This document shows positions 20,157 through 28,212 of a stretch of 32,899 nt of DNA, piece by piece. The notes beneath the pieces were generated by a model. That model searched no databases. It was not told the DNA's origin and worked only from the letters and a program-made list of their open reading frames with translations. The first letter of the stretch is position 1; each line of letters begins with the position of its first letter. The stretch is from Rubrivivax sp. Lineage in GTDB: Bacteria > Pseudomonadota > Gammaproteobacteria > Burkholderiales > Burkholderiaceae_C. The stretch is from assembly GCA_020848515.1 (NCBI GenBank), contig JADLIA010000068.1, forward strand, positions 1-32,899, given 5' to 3'. Both the position numbers and the translations under genes were made by a program.

Positions 20157-20188
20157 AAGGGCGTCGCATGCGATGCCCTTTTGTTTTG
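20157..20188 (+). terminator. Terminator-like hairpin plus T-tract just upstream of acyl-CoA dehydrogenase
   Basis: AAGGGC-GTCGCATGCGAT-GCCCTT followed by TTGTTTT; nearly continuous stem. Confidence 0.7.
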
Positions 20189-20208
20189 CATGTTTCAGGA
20201 TCCCTGCC

Positions 20209-21996
20209 ATGAGCTACAAGGCCCCCGTCAAAGACCTGCTGTTCAACATCGAGCATCTGGCCCGCATCGACCAGATCGCCGCCATCCCCGGCTTCGAGGA
20301 TGCCGGCCTGGAGACCGCCCAGGCGGTGCTGGAAGAATGCGCGCGCTTCAATGAAGGGGTGGTGGCACCGCTCAACTTCGAGGCCGACAAGGCGCCGTCC
20401 AGCCACTCGGGCACGGCGGTGACCACCAGCGCCGGCTTCAAGGAGGCCTATCGCCAATACATCGAAGGCGGCTGGCAAGGCCTGCAGCACCCGGCGGCCT
20501 TCGGCGGGCAAGGCCTGCCCAAGACCATTGGCGCAGCCTGTGGCGAAGTCCTCAATTCGGCCAACCTGAGCTTCGCCCTGTGCCCACTGCTGACCGACGG
20601 TGCCATCGAGGCGCTGCTCACGGCGGGCAGCGAGGAGCTGAAGGCGACCTACCTGGAGCAGTTGGTGTCCGGCCACTGGACCGGCACCATGAACCTGACC
20701 GAGCCCCAGGCCGGCAGTGACCTGGCGGCGGTGCGCACGCGCGCCGAGCCGCAGCCCGACGGCACCTACCGCATCTTCGGCACCAAGATCTTCATCACCT
20801 ACGGCGAGCACGACATGGCCGAGAACATCGTGCACCTGGTGCTGGCGCGCGTGCAGGGCGCGCCCGAGGGCGTCAAGGGCATCAGCCTGTTCGTGGTGCC
20901 CAAGTTCATGGTCAAGCCCGATGGCAGCCTGGGCGAGCGCAACGACGTGTACTGCGTCAGCATCGAGCACAAGATGGGCATCAAGGCCAGCCCGACGGCG
21001 GTGCTGCAGTTCGGCGACCACGGCGGCGCCGTCGGCTACCTGGTCGGCGAAGAAAACCGCGGCCTCGAATACATGTTCATCATGATGAACGCCGCCCGCT
21101 ATGCGGTCGGTGTGCAGGGCATCGCGATTGCCGAGCGGGCCTACCAGAAGGCGGTGCAGTACGCCGGCGAACGGGTGCAGAGCCGCCCGGTCGATGGCAG
21201 CACGCCGGGCGCCGCCACCATCATCCACCACCCCGACGTGCGCCGCATGCTGATGACCATGCGCGCCCTGACCGAGGGTTGTCGCGCCATGGCCAGCACG
21301 GCGGCAGCGGCCTACGATGCGGCCCACCACCACCCGGATGCCGACGTGCGCCGGCAGAACCAGGTCTTCTATGAATTTCTGGTGCCTCTGGTCAAGGGCT
21401 ACAGCACCGAGATGAGCCTGGAGGCCACCAACCTGGGCGTGCAAGTGCACGGCGGGATGGGCTTCATCGAGGAAACCGGCGCCGCGCAGTACTATCGCGA
21501 TGCCAAGATCCTGACCATCTACGAAGGCACGACCGCCATCCAGGCCAACGACCTGGTGGGCCGCAAGACGGCGCGCGATGGCGGCCAGACCGCCCGGGCG
21601 GTCGCGGCGCAGATCGAAGCCACCGAGCGGCAACTGGCCGGCGGCAGCAGCGATGCCCAGGCCGTGGCGCGCCGGCTGGCGACGGCCCGGCAGGCGTTTC
21701 TGGACGTGGTCGACTTCATGGCCGCCCAGGCGCGCGCCAACCCGAACGCCGCCTACGCCGGCAGCGTGCCCTACCTGATGCTGACCGGCAACCTGGTGGC
21801 CGGCTGGCAACTGGGCCGCGCGCTGATCGCGGCCGAGCAGCAGAAGGCCGCCGGCCACGACGCCGCCTTCATGACGGCCAAGATCGCCACCGCGCGCTTC
21901 TACGCCGACCACATCCTCACGCGCGTGCCGGGGGTGCGCGACGCCATCGTCGAAGGCGCCGACAGCGTGACCGCGCTGGCGCCGGACGCGTTCTGA
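20209..21996 (+). CDS. acyl-CoA dehydrogenase (C-terminal domain-containing, ~595 aa type)
   Basis: MSYKAPVKDLLFNIEHLARID...TGTMNLTEPQAGSDLAAVRTRAEPQPDGTYRIFGTKIFITYGEHDMAENIVHLVLAR...VHGGMGFIEETGAAQYYRDAKILTIYEGTTAIQANDLVGRK. Confidence 0.95.
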   Translation: MSYKAPVKDLLFNIEHLARIDQIAAIPGFEDAGLETAQAVLEECARFNEGVVAPLNFEADKAPSSHSGTAVTTSAGFKEAYRQYIEGGWQGLQHPAAFGGQGLPKTIGAACGEVLNSANLSFALCPLLTDGAIEALLTAGSEELKATYLEQLVSGHWTGTMNLTEPQAGSDLAAVRTRAEPQPDGTYRIFGTKIFITYGEHDMAENIVHLVLARVQGAPEGVKGISLFVVPKFMVKPDGSLGERNDVYCVSIEHKMGIKASPTAVLQFGDHGGAVGYLVGEENRGLEYMFIMMNAARYAVGVQGIAIAERAYQKAVQYAGERVQSRPVDGSTPGAATIIHHPDVRRMLMTMRALTEGCRAMASTAAAAYDAAHHHPDADVRRQNQVFYEFLVPLVKGYSTEMSLEATNLGVQVHGGMGFIEETGAAQYYRDAKILTIYEGTTAIQANDLVGRKTARDGGQTARAVAAQIEATERQLAGGSSDAQAVARRLATARQAFLDVVDFMAAQARANPNAAYAGSVPYLMLTGNLVAGWQLGRALIAAEQQKAAGHDAAFMTAKIATARFYADHILTRVPGVRDAIVEGADSVTALAPDAF

Positions 21997-22060
21997 ATTT
22001 GCTACTGAATTCATAGCTGCTGGCGCTTGTAGAACGGGCGCTGGAGGCCATTTTTATATT
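21997..22060 (+). repeat. Dispersed stem-loop repeat, copy 7 (directly after acyl-CoA dehydrogenase stop)
   Basis: ATTTGCTACTGAATTCATAGCTGCTGGCGCTTGTAGAACGGGCGCTGGAGGCCATTTTTATATT. Confidence 0.88.
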
Positions 22061-22086
22061 CCATCTGGTTTCCTGAGAGGATCGCC

Positions 22087-23043
22087 ATGTCCCGTCTGCC
22101 ACCGGTGCTGCAACGCCTGAAGTTCCCCGTCATCGGATCGCCGCTGTTCATCATCAGCAACCCCAAGCTGGTGATCGCGCAATGCACTTCGGGCGTGGTG
22201 GGGTCGATGCCGGCGCTCAATGCGCGCCCGGCGGCGCAGCTGGACGAATGGCTGGCCGAGATCACCGAGGCGCTGGCCGCGTGGGATCGCGCCCACCCGG
22301 ACAACCCGGCCGCGCCCTTTGCCATCAACCAGATCGTGCACAAGAGCAACGACCGGCTGGAGCACGACATGCAGTTGTGCGCCAAGTACAAGGTGCCGAT
22401 CATCATCACCAGCCTGGGCGCGCGCGAGGACGTCAACCACGCCGTGCATGGCTGGGGCGGCGTGGTGCTGCACGACGTCATCAACAACGTGTTTGCCCAC
22501 AAGGCGATCGAAAAGGGCGCCGATGGCCTGATCCCGGTGGCTGCCGGCGCCGGCGGCCACGCCAGCGCCAAGAGCCCGTTCGCCATGGTGCAGGAAATCC
22601 GCGAATGGTTCGACGGCCCGATCGCCCTGTCGGGCGCCATCGCTTCCGGCGGTGCCATCCTGGCGGCGCAGGCCATGGGCGCCGACTTTGCCTACATCGG
22701 CTCGGCCTTCATCGCCACCGAGGAGGCGCGTGCCGTCGATGCCTACAAGCAGATGATCTGCGACTGCGATTCCGACGACATCGTCTACAGCAACTTCTAC
22801 ACCGGGGTGCTGGGCAACTACCTCAAGGGCAGCATCCGCAACGCCGGCATGGACCCGGACAACCTGCCGCAGAGCGACCCCAGCAAGATGAACTTCGGTG
22901 GTGGCGGCGGCGCCAAGGCCTGGAAGGACATCTGGGGTTGCGGCCAGGGCATTGGCGCCATCCGCCAGGTGGTGCCGACCGCAGTGCTGATCGAGCGCTT
23001 CAAGCGTGAGTACCAGCAGGCGCGCGAGCGGCTGGCGCTCTGA
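22087..23043 (+). CDS. nitronate monooxygenase / 2-nitropropane dioxygenase-like flavin oxidoreductase
   Basis: FPVIGSPLFIISNPKLVIAQCTSGVVGSMPALNARP...VAAGAGGHASAKSPFAMVQEIREWFDGPIALSGAIASGGAILAAQAMGADFAYIGSAFIATEEA. Confidence 0.92.
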   Translation: MSRLPPVLQRLKFPVIGSPLFIISNPKLVIAQCTSGVVGSMPALNARPAAQLDEWLAEITEALAAWDRAHPDNPAAPFAINQIVHKSNDRLEHDMQLCAKYKVPIIITSLGAREDVNHAVHGWGGVVLHDVINNVFAHKAIEKGADGLIPVAAGAGGHASAKSPFAMVQEIREWFDGPIALSGAIASGGAILAAQAMGADFAYIGSAFIATEEARAVDAYKQMICDCDSDDIVYSNFYTGVLGNYLKGSIRNAGMDPDNLPQSDPSKMNFGGGGGAKAWKDIWGCGQGIGAIRQVVPTAVLIERFKREYQQARERLAL

Positions 23044-23073
23044 TCGAACGGCGCACCCTCACAGCCACAGCAG

Positions 23074-23096
23074 AAAGCCCGGTCATGCCGGGCTTT
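23074..23096. terminator. Rho-independent terminator hairpin between convergent nitronate monooxygenase and cphA
   Basis: AAAGCCCGG-TCATG-CCGGGCTTT perfect 9-bp stem with A and T flanks, potentially bidirectional. Confidence 0.85.
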
Positions 23097-23142
23097 GTTG
23101 TGACGAGGAAGGCCCCTGGGGGCGCCGGGCTGCAGGACAGGG

Positions 23143-25815
23143 TCAGAGACGCAGGCCCAGCGCCACCACGGTGCTGGCCGGCTTGGCGCGCCGCGGCTTG
23201 CGCGCGCTGGCGCCCGGGCGCGGCGCCGCAGGCGAGGGGGCTGCTTCAGCCACGCGCTGCTGGATATGGGCCAGCGCCTCTTCCACCTGGTCGATCAGGA
23301 TCAGGCACAGACCGCCAGGCTGGAGTCGGCCCAGCGCGCGGTCGATGGCCTTGAATTCGCCACGGATTTCCTCCACGTGCCGGGTGCGTGTGGCGCCTTC
23401 CAGACCCTGGCGCAGCAGCGCCAGCACCTCGCCGTCCTGCCGGCCACGCTGGCAGGCGTCCTGGTAGAGGATGACGTCGTCAAAGGCGGCCCCCAGCAGG
23501 CGGGTCTGACCGCGGATGTCTTCGTCGCGGCGATCGCCTGCGCCGCTGATCACCACCGAGCGGCGGCTGGCCGGCATGTTCTGCACGCCGGCCACCAGGG
23601 CAGCGATGGCGTCCGGGTTGTGGCCGTAGTCGGCGATCAGGGTGGCGCCGCGGTAGTCGAACACGTTGAAGCGGCCGGGCACACCGTGCAGGTCGCTGAT
23701 GAAGCTCGCCAGGCCTTTCTGGATGGCGTCCCAGGACACACCCAGCGCCCAGGCCGCCGCCACCGAGGCCATGCAGTTTTCGACCTGGAAGCCGATCTGC
23801 CCCTTGCGGGTCAGCGGCACACGCGACAAGGGCAGGCGGCGCAGGCTGTCGCCTTCGGCGCAGACGATGTCGCCGCGGTCGACGAACACCACCCGCTTGC
23901 CCTGGGCCCGGTGCGTGGCGATGACCGGGTGGTGGCCGTCCAGGGCAAAGTAGGTCACCTGACCGGGGCAGTGCGGCGCCATCGCCACCACCGCCGGGTC
24001 GGCGGCGTTGAGCACCGCGGTGCCGGTGGGCGCGACGTTGAGCACGATCACGCGCTTGAGCACCTTCAGGTCTTCCAGCGTGGTGATGTAGTTCAGGCCC
24101 AGGTGATCGCCGCCGCCCAGGTTGGTGACGATGGCGACGTCGCACTGATCGAAGGCCAGGCCTTCGCGCAGCATGCCGCCGCGCGCGGTTTCCAGCACGG
24201 CGGCATCGACATCGGGGTGGGCCAGCACGTTGCGCGCGCTGCGCGGTCCGGAGCAGTCGCCGGAGTCGATCTGCCGGCCATTGACGTAGACGCCGTCGGT
24301 GTTGGTCATGCCCACCCGCAGACCGCTGGTCTTGAGCAGGTGCGCGGCCAGGCGCACGGTGGTGGTCTTGCCGTTGGTGCCGGTGACGGCGATCACCGGG
24401 ATGCGGCCATTGCCACCGTCAGGGAACATGTGGTCGATCACCGCCTGGCCGACGTCGCGGCCCTTGCCGTAGGACGGGCTCAGGTGCATGCGCAGGCCGG
24501 GCGCGGCGTTGACTTCGACGATGCCGCCGTTCTGCTCTTCCAGTGGCTTGATGACCGTCTCGCACACCACGTCGACGCCGCAGATGTCCAGGCCCACGGT
24601 CTGTGCGGCCTCGATGGCCCGCGCCGCCACCAGGGGGTGGACGCTGTCGGTCACGTCGGTGGCGGTGCCGCCGGTGGACAGGTTGGCGTTGTTGCGCATC
24701 ACCACGCGCTGACCTTTGGTGGGCACGCTGTCGGGCGTCAGGCCCTGGGCCGCCAGGCGAGCCTCGGCGATGGCGTCGATGCGGATCCTGGTCAGCGAGG
24801 TGCCGTGACCTTCGCCACGGCGCGGATCCTTGTTGACTTCGGCCACCAGTTCGCGCACCGTGTGTTCACCGTCACCGACCACCAGCGGCGGCTCGCGGCG
24901 CGCTGCCGCCACCAACTGGTTGCCTACCACCAGCAGCCGGAAATCATGGCCGGGCAGAAAGCGCTCGACCATCACCGTGCCGTACTGGGCCGCGGCCTGG
25001 TAGGCGATGTCGAAGTGCTCGCGATCAAGGATGCCGACGGTCACTCCCTTGCCCTGGTTGCCATCCTGGGGTTTGACCACCACCGGCAGGCCGATCTCCT
25101 GCGCGGCTGCCCAGGCGTCCTGCAGATCGCTGACCGGGCGGCCCAGGGGCACGGGCACGCCGGCGGCGTGCAGCAGCTTTTTGGTCAGGTCCTTGTCCTG
25201 GGCAATCGATTCGGCAATCGCGCTGGTGCCGTCGACTTCGGCCGCCTGGATGCGCCGCTGGCGACTGCCCCAGCCCAGCTGCACCAGACTGCCGCGCGTC
25301 AGCCGCTTGAACGGGATGCCACGCCGCACGGCGGCGTCGACGATGGCGCCGGTCGAAGGGCCCAGGCGCTCGTCTTCGTCGAGTTCGCGCAGTTCGGCCA
25401 GGGCGGCGCCGACATCGAACTGGCCGCCTTCAGCTGCGGCGCGGCACAGCAGCTGGGCCTTGTCGAAGGCCAGGCGGCCCACGGCTTCTTCGGTGTACTG
25501 GACGGCAACCTGGTACGTGCCTTCGATTTCGGTCGGTGTGGTGCGGCTGAACGTGACCGGGCAACCCGCCTGAGCCTGCAGGGCCAGGGTCACCAGCTCC
25601 AGCGCGTGGGCCATGGACAGGGGCGTGCTGGGCGCCGCGGGCTGGTTGACCTGAAGCGTGCCTACATGGGGAAACAGCTCACGCAGGCGTTGTTCGAAGG
25701 TGGGCTGTTGGTGCAGGTCGCGCTCGGCTGCGTCGCAGGTGACCACGGCCTCGATGGCCGTGTGGCGGCTCCACAGGTTGGGGCCGCGCAGCGCGCGAAT
25801 GCGGGTGATTTCCAT
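23143..25815 (-). CDS. cphA: cyanophycin synthetase (CphA1-type, intact Mur-ligase P-loop)
   Basis: MEITRIRALRGPNLWSRHTAIEAVV...LPVVVKPQDGNQGKGVTVGI...RNNANLSTGGTATDVTDSVHP...VNAAPGLRMHLSPSYGKGRDVGQAVIDHMFPDGGNGRIPVIAVTGTNGKTTTVRLAAHLL...LHGVPGRFNVFDYRGATLIADYGHNPDAIAAL; RBS-like AGGA upstream of ATG. Confidence 0.95.
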   Translation of the reverse strand: MEITRIRALRGPNLWSRHTAIEAVVTCDAAERDLHQQPTFEQRLRELFPHVGTLQVNQPAAPSTPLSMAHALELVTLALQAQAGCPVTFSRTTPTEIEGTYQVAVQYTEEAVGRLAFDKAQLLCRAAAEGGQFDVGAALAELRELDEDERLGPSTGAIVDAAVRRGIPFKRLTRGSLVQLGWGSRQRRIQAAEVDGTSAIAESIAQDKDLTKKLLHAAGVPVPLGRPVSDLQDAWAAAQEIGLPVVVKPQDGNQGKGVTVGILDREHFDIAYQAAAQYGTVMVERFLPGHDFRLLVVGNQLVAAARREPPLVVGDGEHTVRELVAEVNKDPRRGEGHGTSLTRIRIDAIAEARLAAQGLTPDSVPTKGQRVVMRNNANLSTGGTATDVTDSVHPLVAARAIEAAQTVGLDICGVDVVCETVIKPLEEQNGGIVEVNAAPGLRMHLSPSYGKGRDVGQAVIDHMFPDGGNGRIPVIAVTGTNGKTTTVRLAAHLLKTSGLRVGMTNTDGVYVNGRQIDSGDCSGPRSARNVLAHPDVDAAVLETARGGMLREGLAFDQCDVAIVTNLGGGDHLGLNYITTLEDLKVLKRVIVLNVAPTGTAVLNAADPAVVAMAPHCPGQVTYFALDGHHPVIATHRAQGKRVVFVDRGDIVCAEGDSLRRLPLSRVPLTRKGQIGFQVENCMASVAAAWALGVSWDAIQKGLASFISDLHGVPGRFNVFDYRGATLIADYGHNPDAIAALVAGVQNMPASRRSVVISGAGDRRDEDIRGQTRLLGAAFDDVILYQDACQRGRQDGEVLALLRQGLEGATRTRHVEEIRGEFKAIDRALGRLQPGGLCLILIDQVEEALAHIQQRVAEAAPSPAAPRPGASARKPRRAKPASTVVALGLRL

Positions 25816-25865
25816 GATGGTCCTGGAAGGAATGGGCTGATCTACGCAACGGCTGAGCCGGTGGC

Positions 25866-28163
25866 TCAGTGGACAGCGCCGGCCGGTGCCGCTTCACAAA
25901 AGTGCAACAAACCGGCACGGATCAGCTCCACCGGCACGCCCAGCGACCAGGCCGTGGCGACGGCCGCCAGCACATGCGGGCGCACGTCGGCCGGCGGTTC
26001 CTGGGCGATGGCGGAAAACTCGGGCGCCGACAGGTTGACCAGCGCAAACTCCTCCGGGCCTTGCGCCAGCACGATGCGATCGCCGCGGGCCAGGGCGACG
26101 CGGCCCTTGCGCGCGCGGTGCGCCTTCAAGGCCGGGCTCTGCGGGTCGAGGCTGTAGAGCAGCACTTCGCCGTCGGCGTAGTCGGCCAGCGCCAGCACTT
26201 CGGCGTCGTCGGCGTTCAGCACCGCCGCCCCTTCGGGCAGCACCACGTCGACCTGGGTGCGCACGATGTTGGGCATCTGGTCGGCCTCGGTGATGTACAG
26301 ATCCTCCAGGCCCTGCGGCCCGGGCATGCACATGACCACACCGACCTGGCAGCGGTCGTAGGGCAGGCCTTCGGTCAGGATGTGGCGCGGCGAGGTTTCG
26401 AACACGGCGGCCTGCACCGTGCGGTTGATGAGCATCCGCTCACCGATGTCGTAGCCCAGCGCACCGCCGCTCGCCAGCCGGCGCTGGCCGAGGAACAGGC
26501 CATCTCGGCAGCCCAGTGCCGTCTGCAGGCCGTGCAACTGCATCAGGGCGGCGGTCAGGCGCGCCGCCAGCGCGCTTTCGCCGTCGCCGATGATGCCGAC
26601 GATCGGAATGCGCCCGCTGGCTCCGGCGGGGAACAGATGGTTGACGATGGCGTCGCCCACCGGCTGGGCGCGGCCGATGGCCGGTTTGAGGTGCATCAGC
26701 AGGCCGGGCCCGGCGTTGACTTCGACGATCGCGCCGCCCTGCGGAATCAGCGGCTGGCCGATGTCTTCGGCCACCAGGTCGATGCCGGCGATGTCCAGCC
26801 CGACCACGCGGGTGGCCATTGCCACCAGCTCGGCCACGTCGGGGTGCACCTGCCCGGTGACGTCGATCGACATGTTGCCGGTGCGCTGCACCTCCGCCGA
26901 TTCGCCGCGCGGCAGCACGCTGTCGATGCCCAGGCCCTGGCGCTCCAGCAGCAGCAGCAGCACCGGGTCGTCGTGGCGCAGGGTTTCCAGCGGCAGATGT
27001 TCTTCGACGCCGCGCCGCGGGTCGGTGTTGACGTGGGCGTCGATGAGCTGGCCGATGCTGGAGCGACCATCTCCGCTGACGCGGATGATTTCGCCACGCG
27101 TGGCCGCCACCACCTTGCCACCGACCACCAGCAGCCGGTGCTCCTGGCCGGGAATGAAGCGCTCGACGATCACTTCGGAGCCTTCCTGTTCGGCGGCGGC
27201 GAAGGCGCGCACGACCTCGTCGCGTGTCTTGAGGTTCAGCGACACGCCGCGCGCATGGTTGCCGTCCGACGGCTTGACGGCCACGGGCAGGCCGATGTCC
27301 TCGGCGGCGTCCCAGGCGTCGTCGGCACTGCTGACGGTGCGGCCCTCGGGCACCGGCACGCCGGCGGCCGCCAGCAGCTGCTTGGTCAGGTCCTTGTCGC
27401 TCGCAATGCCTTCGGCGATGGCGCTGGTGCGGTCGGTTTCGGCGGTCCAGATGCGGTGTTGCGCGGCGCCGTGGCCGAGCTGCACCAGGTTGCCGTCGTT
27501 GAGCCGGATGTTGGGAATGCCGCGTTCCACCGCGGCGTCGACGATGCAGGCCGTGCTGGGCCCCAGGCACTGGCGATCGACCATCTCGGTCAGTCGGGCG
27601 ATGGTGGCGGCGACGTCGTAGGGGCGGTCGTTGATGGCCGCCATCACCAGATCGCGCGCCGAGGTGATGGCCAGCCTGCCGACGGCTTCGTGACGGGTGC
27701 GGATGACCACCTTGTAGACGCCACGCTCGTGCGTCATGCGGGCCTTGCCGAAGCCGGTCTTCATGCCGGCCTGGGTCTGCAGTTCGAGCGCCACGTGCTC
27801 CAGGATGTGGCCCGGCCAGGTGCCGTCGCGCAGGCGCATCAGAAAGCCCCCGCGACGGCCGACGCTGCAGCGGTGCTCGATCAGACCGGGCAGCCAGGCC
27901 GTCAGGCGGTCGTAAAAGCCGGGCAGGGTGTTGGAGGGGAAGTCTTCCAGTTCGCCGATGTCGACGATGGCCTCGATCACCGCGCGGTAGGTCCAGATGT
28001 TGGGGCCGCGCAGATGCGCCATGCGGCGGATGATGATGTCGGCGAACTGGCGATCGGGCGGTGCGGCCGACGCCGGCGCCAGTTCGGCGGCGGCTTGTGG
28101 GGCGCGGACATACAATCCGCCACCGTTTGCCGAGCCGTGTTCGTGTTGATCGATTCGCCTCAT
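25866..28163 (-). CDS. second cyanophycin synthetase-like protein (CphA'), degenerate and truncated Mur-ligase region
   Basis: RRMAHLRGPNIWTYRAVIEAIVDIGE...GTWPGHILEHVALELQTQAGMKTGFGKARMTHERGVYKVVIRTRHEAVGRLA...LPVAVKPSDGNHARGVSLNL...VEVNAGPGLLMHLKPAIGRAQPVGDAIVNHLFPAGASGRIPIVGIIGDGESALAARL; ends before the C-terminal Mur lobe. Start could be 28163 or internal ATG 28022. Confidence 0.92.
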   Translation of the reverse strand: MRRIDQHEHGSANGGGLYVRAPQAAAELAPASAAPPDRQFADIIIRRMAHLRGPNIWTYRAVIEAIVDIGELEDFPSNTLPGFYDRLTAWLPGLIEHRCSVGRRGGFLMRLRDGTWPGHILEHVALELQTQAGMKTGFGKARMTHERGVYKVVIRTRHEAVGRLAITSARDLVMAAINDRPYDVAATIARLTEMVDRQCLGPSTACIVDAAVERGIPNIRLNDGNLVQLGHGAAQHRIWTAETDRTSAIAEGIASDKDLTKQLLAAAGVPVPEGRTVSSADDAWDAAEDIGLPVAVKPSDGNHARGVSLNLKTRDEVVRAFAAAEQEGSEVIVERFIPGQEHRLLVVGGKVVAATRGEIIRVSGDGRSSIGQLIDAHVNTDPRRGVEEHLPLETLRHDDPVLLLLLERQGLGIDSVLPRGESAEVQRTGNMSIDVTGQVHPDVAELVAMATRVVGLDIAGIDLVAEDIGQPLIPQGGAIVEVNAGPGLLMHLKPAIGRAQPVGDAIVNHLFPAGASGRIPIVGIIGDGESALAARLTAALMQLHGLQTALGCRDGLFLGQRRLASGGALGYDIGERMLINRTVQAAVFETSPRHILTEGLPYDRCQVGVVMCMPGPQGLEDLYITEADQMPNIVRTQVDVVLPEGAAVLNADDAEVLALADYADGEVLLYSLDPQSPALKAHRARKGRVALARGDRIVLAQGPEEFALVNLSAPEFSAIAQEPPADVRPHVLAAVATAWSLGVPVELIRAGLLHFCEAAPAGAVH

Positions 28164-28212
28164 GGGGCCCTGCGCTCGCTTTCCGTGTTTCGTTGCTGTC
28201 TGAAGGGCTGCC

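Noticed and set aside
19992-20354. 120-aa plus-strand ORF over the leader of acyl-CoA dehydrogenase
   Set aside because: No recognisable family, overlaps the acyl-CoA dehydrogenase start in another frame, and coincides with structured noncoding-like sequence.
23266-26157. 963-aa plus-strand ORF across cphA
   Set aside because: Antisense shadow of the cyanophycin synthetase codons; low-complexity G/V/H/D composition and no family resemblance.
25866-28163. Calling cphA' a pseudogene because of its degraded Mur domain
   Set aside because: Long intact reading frame with a well-preserved N-domain motif and gene context; degeneration is domain-specific, which fits functional specialisation better than decay.
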